NCBI GenBank assembly: GCA_009746045.1
Contig: RPFO01000359.1
Span: 2,501 to 66,500 of the forward strand
Reading direction: 5' to 3'
DNA from: Mesostigma viride
Taxonomy: Eukaryota; Streptophyta; Mesostigmatophyceae; Mesostigmatales; Mesostigmataceae
DNA length: 64,000 bases
Positions 9,964 to 19,616 of the stretch are shown here, piece after piece. The first letter of the stretch is position 1. Each line of letters begins with the position of its first letter. The notes beneath the pieces were generated by a model that made no database searches, had not been told where the DNA came from, and worked only from the letters and a program-made list of their open reading frames with translations. Made by a program: the position numbers and the translations under genes.

Positions 9964-12900
9964 ATGCCAGTGCGCTGTGTCTGGGTGGGCGGAAGGAATC
10001 CGCATGCCCATGAACTTGACACCCGTGATAGACTGCGGGGATTACGACTGTACCAAGTTTTACGGAATCCTGGCGGTGCGACCAGGCTGTTATGGATTTC
10101 TATCCTCGCCTGTTGCTTTATCTTAAATGGCATTGATGCCCAAGTTGCCAGCAAGGCTGTACATTCCACCAGAGGCGCTCCGCGCGGCCTTGACCTCGGC
10201 GGCCAGTTTAGGCACCCAATTAAGCGCCGCGGCTTGTCCGAATCAAGGATTGTGCCTCATCCACCAGAATACGTGTCCCCCGTCACGCACGCCGTCTCGC
10301 CTCGCATCTTCATCTACGACCTTCCAAAGAAGTTCACCGAGAACTGCTTCTGGATATTCGGGTGCGAGAAGCTTCGGGATAGGTAAGCCCGAGTGTGGGA
10401 GCACAGCAAATGTCATCCTGGAATCCTTTAGCACATTGATGCTTAAAATGTTTAAAATCTACGCCCATCGCCGCACCCGTTGCTTGGAAGCGATCTGGGC
10501 CACATTGAACGTGTCAGTGCAGGGGCAAGTTGAACATCGCATTGCAGGTCTGGGTTCACATTCTGTTCGTCCTCACGCATTTGCTCGCATCGCCTGATTG
10601 GCTAGAGTCCTGTTGTGCCTTTCATAAGTGGGGATAGGTAGGTGCACCCCTCTCAAGTAAAACGCACGTGGTTATGCCCTGTGGGTTGGATTACATGCAT
10701 GCGCAGCATGATCGCCCACTGCAACAAAGATACCACAGTATGTAAAAAGGTACGGCACTTGAGGAGTCTGATCGCTGTAGTCTCCGCATCCACGGTGGTC
10801 CTGGGAAGCCAACTAGGAGTATATTTTTCCCTACCTACCTACCTACCTACCTACCTACCTACCTACCTACCTACCTACCTACCTACCTACCTACCTACCT
10901 ACCTACCTACCTACCTACCTACCTACCTACCTACCTACCTACCTACCTACCTACCTACCTACCTACCTACCTACCTACCTACCTACCTACCTACCTACCT
11001 ACCTACCTACCTACCTACCTACCTACCTACCTACCTACCTACCTACCTACCTACCTACCTACCTACCTACCTACCTACCTACCTACCTACCTACCTACCT
11101 CCCAACCTCCCACACCTACACTCCCACCCACTCGCTGCTGCTGCTTCCTATATCTGATGCTAATTTCCCCAAATTCATTACTTCTCCCTTGCTTCGCCGT
11201 GCGCAGGATATGGTCACCTCCCCCTTGCATATTTCTTGCTTACTGTCCCTGTCTTTTATCTCACATTCCCTTGCCTCACCGCCCCCAGGATACGGGGCAG
11301 CCGGTACCACACCACAGATGGCGACAACGCCGACTACTACCTCATCCCCCACAAGGAGCCCATCACCGAGGACCTCATCATCGAGATGTTTGACTACATC
11401 CGTCACACGTGGCCCTTCTTCAATGCAACCAAGGCCAAGCGGCAGGCGCGCCACATGATGATCCTCGAGTGCGAGCATGGGCCCAGCGACTGCTCGTTCG
11501 AGGGACCGATCCGCATGAACAAACCGGGCAGCAAGTTGCCGGACGACATCAACCCGGCCAACCCTGAGCGCAACGTCATGTTCCTCACGCTCAACGGTGT
11601 GCAGGACGGTATGCACCGTGAGGTAAGCCTGGCAGCAACGTAGGCCACGATGTCTACCTCCACTCCAGGGTAACTCTGCATGAGGCGATCCGTGTGATCT
11701 TATCATGGGTGATGACAGTGGTTCTGGCAGCTGTGCCTCATGGCCTATCGTGTCTTGAAAGTAAGTGGCGCTCGTCACGGGTTGACCACCGTCTGACTGG
11801 TTGAGTACATCAATGAGACAACCAGTCGAGTATATTAATTAATTAATTAGGAAGTCGAGTATACGGTTCCCCCATAACATCCTCGTCAGTTGTTGGTCCG
11901 GTTGGCTTGGGGATGAGCAGGCCCCACGCCAGCAGGTGTGGACCACAATGGAGACGATAGCACATGGCTTAGTACAGGCCACCGTGAACAGAGCTTATTA
12001 GCTTTCGTTATCAGGCTCGTGACTCGTGGACATGCTGATTTATATCTCCGTCGCTCCTATGGAGCGACCCCCCTCTTGGGCATGCGAGGCTCCCAAGGTC
12101 TCCGCCTCCTGCGGAGGCCGGCCGGTGGCTTCCCCCTCTCATGGGCAGAAGCTTGTTTGGTTTCCCAAGTTGTGATTGAAGTGCGATCACTTGATGCTGT
12201 GATTAACGACCAACATCCCCAACCGGAGTTATTCCAACCCACACATGCCATTACTTTCCACTAGGGTACTATGTTGAGCGGGCTACCCTACGTACTCCTC
12301 ATGGGTTAAGGTGACTATCAGTAGTACCTTGCTGTCGCCCCTTTCTGTTAAACCAAAGTCGCTACAATCGCTCAACCTGTTCTGCACCGCCCCCGGCTGA
12401 CCATCCATACTGTTATAAAATCAACTCGCTGTCCCCGGCCCCCGCCAGGCTTGCCTGGACTGCTTCCAGCGCGGCAAGGACATCCAGCTGGTCACCCACA
12501 ACAACCACCTGTGCGGGCCGCTCTGTGGGTTCACCCTCGAAAGACTGCGCGAGCTGTCCCCCTTCTCAAGGATCGACGCGAACGGGGATACACTGCCACA
12601 CGCCCGCGTCCCCGACTACTCCACACGAAACATTACGCTCTTCTTCTCGGGTCAAGCGGGCTGGCGGCGGGTGGACGACCCGTCGGGCCGGTACCCGCTG
12701 CTGGCCTATCACAGGGACCGGCCAGGGTGGGCCGTTTTTGACACGTTTGAACCGCCGCCCGAGGTGGCCCGGGAGAGGCCGCCCCATGAGAAGGTGCGGT
12801 CTCCATCCGGTGGTGTATGTCATGCATGAGACATGGTGAGGTGTGCGATATCATGAGAAGGTGTGGTATACCTACATATGCTCCGTTGGTGTGCCGCCAG

Positions 12901-15784
12901 GTGGGGTTGAATAGCCGTGGCATCATCTCCCTCCCCCATGGGCGGTAGAGTCAGGGTTTATGGAAGGCATGGTATCGGCATGTGCCGGGCTCATGTGTGA
13001 AAGAGAGCAACCTGGGGGGAAAGCACCTCGCCACGCAGTCATCCCTGTGATTCCATATACCTCCCGTGCACTCGCAGGCATTACACACAATTCACCCCAC
13101 CCCCACCCCCATCCCCACCCCTAAACCCTAAACCCCCATCCCCCCCACCCCCAACCCCCCCCCACACACACCACCACCATCACCATCACCATAACCATAA
13201 CCATCACCATCACCATCACCATCACCACCACCACCACCATCACCATCACCATCCACGCCCTAATCCGCACCCACACCCACACACGGAACACGTACACGTA
13301 CGGGAACGAACACAAGATCACACGTCAACCCACGCACAATCGCATGACACACACAATCACACGTACGTTGCCACCTCAACTAGTCTGCAAGGCGGCAGGT
13401 ATCAATTCATAGGCGCACCATGTAACCATAGGACGTGTCCCCCGCCATCCTGCATGCATGCATGCAAGCAAGCCCGTGGCCCAGCCATTCGCCCACCCAG
13501 CACCCGCCATCCTGCATGCATGCATGCAAGCCCGTGGCCCAGCCATTCGCCCACCCAGCACCCGCCATCCTGCATGCATGCATGCAAGCCCGTGGCCCAG
13601 CCATTCGCCCACCCAGCACCCACCATCCCTTCATCATATCTTTGTAAGCCCCCCTGTTCCCTCATGCGTCAGCAGTGCAGAAGTTCAGCTCAAGTATCAA
13701 CCGCTGTATCAACCACTGAGTTTACACCCAGTCCGCCCGGTTTTGGTCACTACAGCCCACTGCTATGTCGCTGAAGGGCTCAGATTCTTTTTATGCTAAA
13801 GCTTCACGGCCAATAAATGTTTATCTTAAACTCGGGTTCATCTGGCAGGGCTTGAGAATCGGCCTGGTGGAGGTTGCCGGGGCCATGCTATATACCATCA
13901 TTACCATGTGCTACTAACACGCTAGGCTTACCTGGAAAATCATGTCTAAACATGTAATGCATGACCTCCAAGCACAAGGCATATGTCTAGAATAAGAAAA
14001 GGCATAGGTCTACAATAGGAGAAGGCATATGTCTACAATAGGAAAAGGCATATGTCTACAATAGGAAAGCTTTTAAAAAATCATGCATCCAGGGCCCCTT
14101 GTGCAGCTTATATAATAGGAAAGCTGCCTCACGGGTACCCAGCAGCTTTCTTTTGTATATTTCTGGTTTGATCCTCCGGCTCACCCCTCCCTGCAGGTGG
14201 ACTATGCCGCCTACATGAGCTCCTCTGTCTTTTGTGCCTCTCCACTGGGCAAGTATGGCGGCGACCCCGACCGATACCTTCCGGCCATCTTGCTGGGCTG
14301 CATACCGGTCGTGTTCGGCAGCACGCGCCACGTGGCAATGGCCAACCCCCTGGAGGAGCACCCTGAGATTCTGTGGGAAAGCTTCTCGGTGCAGGTGGGT
14401 GTCGGGGACAACGCATTACGAGGGTGAGCGCCGGGGACTGGGGATTTGAGTTGATTTCGCAGAGAATAGGAATGTTTTGTGGGGTGCAGGCGGACTCAAC
14501 GAGATGACCCTGGCAGTCTTTACTAAAGAAACGTGTCTAGTACTGTATGCCTAGTACCTTGTGAAGCCTCGTTGATATCAAACCGTCTAGTGTGCCTAGT
14601 GCCATTGTGACCCGTCGTGTGTGTGTCGGACCGTCTAGTGTGCCTAGTGCCATTGTGACCCCTCGTGTGTGTGTTGAACCGTCTAGTGTGCCTAGTGCCA
14701 TTGTGACCCCTCGTGTGTGTGTTGAACCGTCTAGTGTGCCTAGTGCCATAGTGACCCCTCGTGTGTGTGTCGAACCGTCTAGTGTGCCTGGTGCCATTGT
14801 GACCCGTCGTGTGTGTGTTGAACCGTCTAGTGTGCCTAGTGCCATTGTGACCCCTCGTGTGTGTGTCGAACCGTCTAGTGTGCCTAGTGCCATAGTGACC
14901 CCTCGTGTGTGTGTTGAACCGTCTAGTGTGCCTGGTGCCATAGTGACCCCTCGTGTGTGTTGAACCGTGGTAATAGCAACCATCAATGCATCCCAAAGTA
15001 AAAGCAAAACTCCACGCACCTCCCTGCTGGATCCCCCACCCACCATTCGCTACTACGATTCGTCCACGCCTGCTGCCCGATCGCCCCTAACGATTAAATT
15101 ATCATGAACGTCAGAGGACACAACAGCCGCTCCTGCTAGCGACAATGTACTGGAGGGGGTCCTAGGGTGCATGGCCAGCGTGTCCCATCAATTGGAAATG
15201 TGGACTGAAAAGCTTTCGTTTCATTCGCATGGCTTTCTCCACGTCTGGCTCATCAATGGCCAGCGCTGCTGTTGTGGTGTGCAGCGGTTCGGTTAATGTG
15301 CATGCTCTCTAATAGCTAGTAAATATGCCTGCGCACATTTGAGATTGTAATGGGTCGATGCCCACTGAGTCCCTTTGAGTGCCACCAGGTCTTTTGAATG
15401 AGCGGTTTGGATTGTAGCACTCTGGTCTGGGTCGAAATACGAAGTCTAATAAATTAAAAGCTATCAGATTGGGGCGTCAGCACATGAACTCTGGCAATGT
15501 GAGCGATTTCGCGGTGCTGTGGCTCTCTTTGCGTGTGTGTGAATGTGGAACGGTCTGTACAGGTTCACAATGAAGACATCGAACATCTTGATGAGATCCT
15601 AGCGGCCATCACGCCAGAAAGACTGTCGCAAATGCGTACTGCTTTGAAGGAAGTCTGGCCGCGCTTCCTGTATACTAGCATTTACGGGACCTACCTCGGG
15701 GAGGACGGGTCACGTGATGCGTTTGATGCATTGATGGTAGTTATGGCGCGCCGACTTGTAACTAGGAAGCATACCTCTCTGTGA
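9964..15784 (+). CDS. GT47 exostosin-family glycosyltransferase, type II membrane protein
   Basis: Five exons: 9964-10382, 11289-11622, 12449-12793, 14197-14394, 15563-15784; phases agree at every junction and give 505 aa. The third exon has no Met and is found only by splice logic. A short basic cytoplasmic tail is followed by one hydrophobic span ([15 protein letters not shown], about residues 42-56), then a stem and the exostosin domain: [31 protein letters not shown]-like [35 protein letters not shown], and the terminal [15 protein letters not shown]. No EGF module, unlike the gene at 1-3388. Family role: Golgi glycosyltransferase for wall or matrix glycans; donor and acceptor unknown. 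Introns are filled with tandem repeats (CTAC tract, 59-bp and 48-bp minisatellites). The start is the first Met that gives a signal anchor. Confidence 0.88.
10830..11101. repeat. (CTAC)n microsatellite, about 68 copies
   Basis: Uninterrupted CTAC tetranucleotides in intron 1 of the GT47 gene, ending about 190 bp before the exon 2 acceptor. Its long six-frame open frames are artefacts. Confidence 0.97.
13085..13260. repeat. C-rich and CACCAT microsatellite with short CCCTAAA run
   Basis: In intron 3 of the GT47 gene: CACCCC-rich DNA, a short telomere-like CCCTAAACCCTAAACCC at about 13119-13136, then imperfect (CACCAT)n to about 13253. Confidence 0.85.
13439..13626. repeat. 59-bp minisatellite, three copies
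   Basis: Unit starts CCCGCCATCCTGCATGCATG and ends CCATTCGCCCACCCAGCAC; the first copy has an extra AAGC. Intronic. Confidence 0.93.
14587..14965. repeat. 48-bp minisatellite, about eight copies
   Basis: Unit begins ACCGTCTAGTGTGCC and ends TCGTGTGTGTGTTGA, with single-base variants between copies. It lies in intron 4 of the GT47 gene. Because 48 is a multiple of three, it gives long but meaningless open frames on both strands. Confidence 0.95.
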
Positions 15785-15999
15785 CGTCCGGTGGTCAACG
15801 CGTGCACATTCCTGCATGTTAGCCAATTGCTGTATGATGAGTGTCTAACTTACCACAACATCCCTACAAGTCAAGAATTTGGGTACATCAATCAGCGCAA
15901 CTATTGGAGCTGGTCTTGAAATGCAAGCTGGCCGTGTCTACCCGAACTGTGCCAAATCAACCCCGCGTACCCCAGTAATAAATTCATTAATAATTAATT

Positions 16000-16790
16000 A
16001 ATTAAACATGTGCTCCCGCGTTGGGGAGTCACGGATGGATGGATGGACAAACAATTCTACCGGTTCAATTCTATCTATCTTATGCCTGAACTAACAAAGC
16101 AAGTGACATGCCATGTATGTAGCAAGCCAAGCTCTAGCGGTCACGCCGGGCGTTCTTCCCACGGTACGCACCCACTTAAATAATAAAACAAACTCGTGCT
16201 CCCGTTGGGGAGTCACGGAGCATTAACCCCGCCCGATGGATGGATGGGATGGGTACATGCACGCAATCCTAGGTACCGGTCTGAGCTATCTACAAGCTAT
16301 TTGATCAGTCTCTACAAGCTATCTACAAAAACAGTCCTATAACTATAGTGGTGCCGGCGACCCTATGGATCTTGTCTAGCAGGCTTCCCACGCGTGCATG
16401 CAAACGCCAGGCGTCGATCCCACGTACTGCAGGGGGGTTGTTGTCCTCTATGACCTGGGCCCACTTGGCCTTGTCCATCATCTTTTTCCACATCACGGAG
16501 AGGCCTAGGCCCCCCATATGTCCTCTACGAGCTGCTCTTTGAAGGTGCGGGCCTTGCGGCATCCAACCTGGCTGGCCGGGCCCGGCCCACGTGAGGAGGT
16601 GCCGGCCCGGCTGAGCTGGTCGCAGCCCTGCAGATCGAGGGGCCACGTGAGGTGTCTACCTGGTTGGTGTGAGCTAAGTGCCCTACTAGCAGCAGGCGCC
16701 GCTGCATGCTTGATGGTGCTGGTGATAAGTGGCATGCCGAGGTACAAGTCCTCCTTGCGGACATGAGCAGCGTATCCTACACGGAAAATT
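16000..16790 (-). mobile_element. LINE ORF2 C-terminal remnant with 3' UTR and class I end
   Basis: Minus strand: VRKEDLYLGMPLI then, in a shifted frame, MQRRLLLVGHLAHTNQVDT, the LINE ORF2 tail pattern (RRLRWAGHVAR), followed further on by VMWKKMMDKAKWAQVI (the usual terminal D--W--V helix). Compare 56655-56918, which reads LRHRRLGLAGHLARTDQVDT. Downstream come a TAGACCGGTAGGATTG-like 3' UTR with a GGAT seed, the end TGCTCCGTGACTCCCCAACG, a GGGAGC arm and TTAA-type tails. Two such ends occur in succession (about 16198-16215 and 16010-16030). Frameshifted and dead. Confidence 0.7.
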
Positions 16791-17119
16791 GATTGGTACG
16801 CCCATGGTACGTACCTGGATGTATGATCAAATGTTAATTGATGTATCCCATTTTGATAATATACATGCACGTCGATCGATGGCCTTGGAAGCCACAGCAT
16901 TACTACCAATTTTTTTAAACTCGGAATTGTAGCTAATTAAATTTGTAATCAAGTTTCAAAATCAGCATATACAGCCTGTGCCGCCCTGGCGCTCGTGTGA
17001 ATATTTTACGTAGTTTGGTTCTATGAATTTGATCCAAGGGCATTTGTTGGTTTGCATGCACACGTGTACCCAGGCTTATTTAGGAAGAGCTTTCTGTACG
17101 ACGGAAGATCTTCCACCCT

Positions 17120-17386
17120 ATCAAAGAGACAACCCTATGTCCACAGCCCTAGTCTAGCTTCTGTAATACATCATGAGCTAGTGGTGCAGGTGCCCTTTAA
17201 TGGGGCACCCAGAGCAGGTGTAGTTTACACCCTACCCTTGCAGAAAGTAGCCCAGAATGTATTATAAAAGCCATATGCCCAGGCAGCAGGCTTCTCAGGG
17301 ATATGTGCTACATAAGCTCCCAACAGAGTTATGTTCTTAATTAAATATATAATTAATTAATTAATTAATTAATTAATTAATTAATT
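17120..17386 (+). mobile_element. 5'-truncated retroposon 3' end, class I
   Basis: Diverged copy of the 5310-5602 family: GGTGCAGGTGCCCTTTAATG, CTTGCAGAAAGTAGCCCAG, GCCATATGCCC, GTGCTACAT, hairpin CTCCCAACAGAG (17317-17328, one stem mismatch), then an unusually long AATT tail to 17386. Confidence 0.75.
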
Positions 17387-17456
17387 TCCGTACGTACACG
17401 TTCGTAAGTGCACAGCTCTCTGCTCCCTCCTCGGGCACACCGAGGCGCCAAGATCA

Positions 17457-19330
17457 GTGGGCTCCCCCCCCCCCCCCCGCCCCTGCCACCACCCTCTCCG
17501 CGAAACAACCTTTCTCTCCATCCTCAACCAAGGAGGTCCTCTTAAGCAACACGTGACTCCCAGTTGCCGCAGGTGTGGTGGCATTGGGCGGCACGCTGGC
17601 GCGCGGCTGAGCTCCCGGCCCTCGATCCTCTCCACCACCGCCACCGCCACCTCCACCCTCCCACCTCCTCGCCTCCACCTCCACCGCCAACACCACCATG
17701 CATTGACACCGACACCATCCGACTCCGCCCGCTTGTCGACATCGACAATCCCCTCAAGGACAATGCCATCGACATCGAGTGCCTGCAAAATTACTGCAGG
17801 CCCGTCACCGCCCAGGCGGTGCATGAAGGACGTTGCCGCCAGGTCAGCCCCCGCTGGCCCAGCAGGCGATGCTCCTCCCCCACAGACCTGGTGGGCCGCC
17901 ATGCCGGCTGCTGAACCACACCATGCACCTCCACCACCTCCGCCATTTCGCTGGCAGCCCAGCTTGACTCAAGCAACAGACGCTAGCTCGACCTCCGCGA
18001 GTACTAGGCCAAGCTCGAAAGCGCAGCCTGCATATATAACATGATCATCATCAAGTGCTCACTCAGTCGACCTGCTGGAAGGTGAGGACTCTGAGAAGCT
18101 TGCCCAGGCGTTTGAGGAGAAAATCAGTGGGGGCAAGTGAGTGTGGTGGGGTATTGCTATTGGCCCTCGGTCATACTGCGAGCTCCGGCTGGAGGTCCTC
18201 CGCCTTCCCCGCTCGCGGAGTAAGGCCGGCTGGAGCGCCTCCGCCTGCAGCCTGCTCACCTTAGGGTACAGTGGCGCCCGGACAAGCTTCTGTTCCTCAT
18301 TTACATCGCAAAGCGGCTCGAGAGGATTCCCTACACGCTGGACGATCTGATCGACGACGACTTGACCCTGGCGCAGCAACGACGGCGACGGGAGTGATGA
18401 CCGGCCAGCCGACCGACCTCCGGCTCCGGCAGACAGCGGCAGGGAAGAAGCCGATACATACTGGACTGGGGCGGTCATCTACGTCGACCGCCCGCAAGCT
18501 CTGCATGGCAGGCGACCCCCGCCGACCCAGCCTGACCCCCGGGGGGACTCTGGCCAGCAACCCCAGCCTAGGGGGCGTATACTATATAGCAGTAGTGTAG
18601 ACTTCTAGTAGTATAACGGCTCAGTTATAGTAGACGTGGTCATGCACATGTACGCCGTAGACGTGGTCATGGCCATGCACGCCTACGATGGGATCCACAC
18701 CATGCATGCAGATGAGCACTGCATGACGAGCATTAGCCTTGCTTTGCAAGCCCATGCCAGGGTAGAAGTCCGCAGGTGGAGGTTATTGGTCCTGAGGATA
18801 GCCGAGCGCTACACTACCGCCTCGTCTGCCATTACAGTAGAGGACAGCTCGGATGAGGATTACATCCCCATCTCTAGTGCTTAACGGTTGGGGGATGATG
18901 CAGACGATATTTGTCTAACCTTTTGTGTAATTATTTTTCTAATGAGATTAGCATAGTACTCCGTGGCATGCCTTTGCGCATGACACGCAAGTACTTACTT
19001 ACTTACTTACTTACAAGCCCATGCAGAGAGTTACTCTCTGTTGAGATGTCATGCCCTAGCTATCAGTGCCTAGCCACAATCATCTTCCACCCCATGCCAG
19101 GCCTTTTTAGGTATGATACATCATGGTGGTGCACCGGTGCACCTCGTGCACCCAGAGTAGGTGGCTGTTTACATCCCCATGAACCTGCATGCAGGTTGTA
19201 GCCTAGAATGTATTAGAGACCGGTCTCTAATATGGCCATATGCCCCTTCTCAGCAGGGATGTGTTAGTGAGACAACTAGCATATGTTTCACATACGCTCC
19301 CCACGAAGATATGTTTTAAAACATATCTTT
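17457..19330 (+). mobile_element. Decayed ORF1-only retroposon, copy C
   Basis: From about 18055 the plus strand keeps ORF1-like pieces: DLLEGEDSEKLAQAFEEKI, a Pro-rich RLPRSRSKAGW-type segment, and DDDLTLAQQRRRRE (near 18355), all frameshifted relative to the intact ORF1 at 20030-21484. The part from 17457 to 18050 is Pro/Ser-rich and may be a diverged N-terminal half; this is uncertain. After the ORF1 remnant comes the class I 3' UTR (inner hairpin near 19021, GGTGCACC at about 19137, GCCATATGCCCCTTCTCAGC) and a damaged terminal hairpin. No ORF2 lies between. Confidence 0.6.
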
Positions 19331-19433
19331 AAATAATTTTTAAATGTAGCTTAATTTTTATTTTCCGTACGTGCCTTTAATTTTGTGAAGATATAAATTG
19401 ATCTTAGCGTCAGCCTGCAGCCATGCATGGATT

Positions 19434-19602
19434 GAATTGAATTGTAACATAACTCCGTTGGGAGTATATGTAGCACACAGCCCTTGAGAGGGGGGCATAT
19501 GGCCTATCATACATCCTAAGCTACTTCCTGCAAGGGTGGGGATGTAAAGGACCCTTGCTCTAGGTGCACCAGGGCACTTGCATCCCATGATCTTCAAGCT
19601 AT
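19434..19602 (-). mobile_element. Short SINE-like retroposon, AATTC tail, copy 1
   Basis: Minus-strand element of about 165 bp: starts GGATGCAAGTGCCCTGG, contains GCACCTAGAGCAAGGGTCC, GCCATATGCCCC and GTGCTACATATA, ends in hairpin CTCCCAACGGAG (complement at 19453-19464) and (AATTC)n. Nearly identical to 46678-46835, with the same 5' boundary. Confidence 0.75.
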
Positions 19603-19616
19603 GCCCAGCGAAGGCA

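Noticed and set aside
10830-15000. CRISPR-like arrays (48-bp and 59-bp repeats)
   Set aside because: Head-to-tail repeats without unique spacers in a eukaryotic intron.
14523-15046. Repeat proteins on both strands at the 48-bp minisatellite
   Set aside because: 48 is divisible by three, so the frames stay open by arithmetic; the region is an intron of a well supported GT47 gene.
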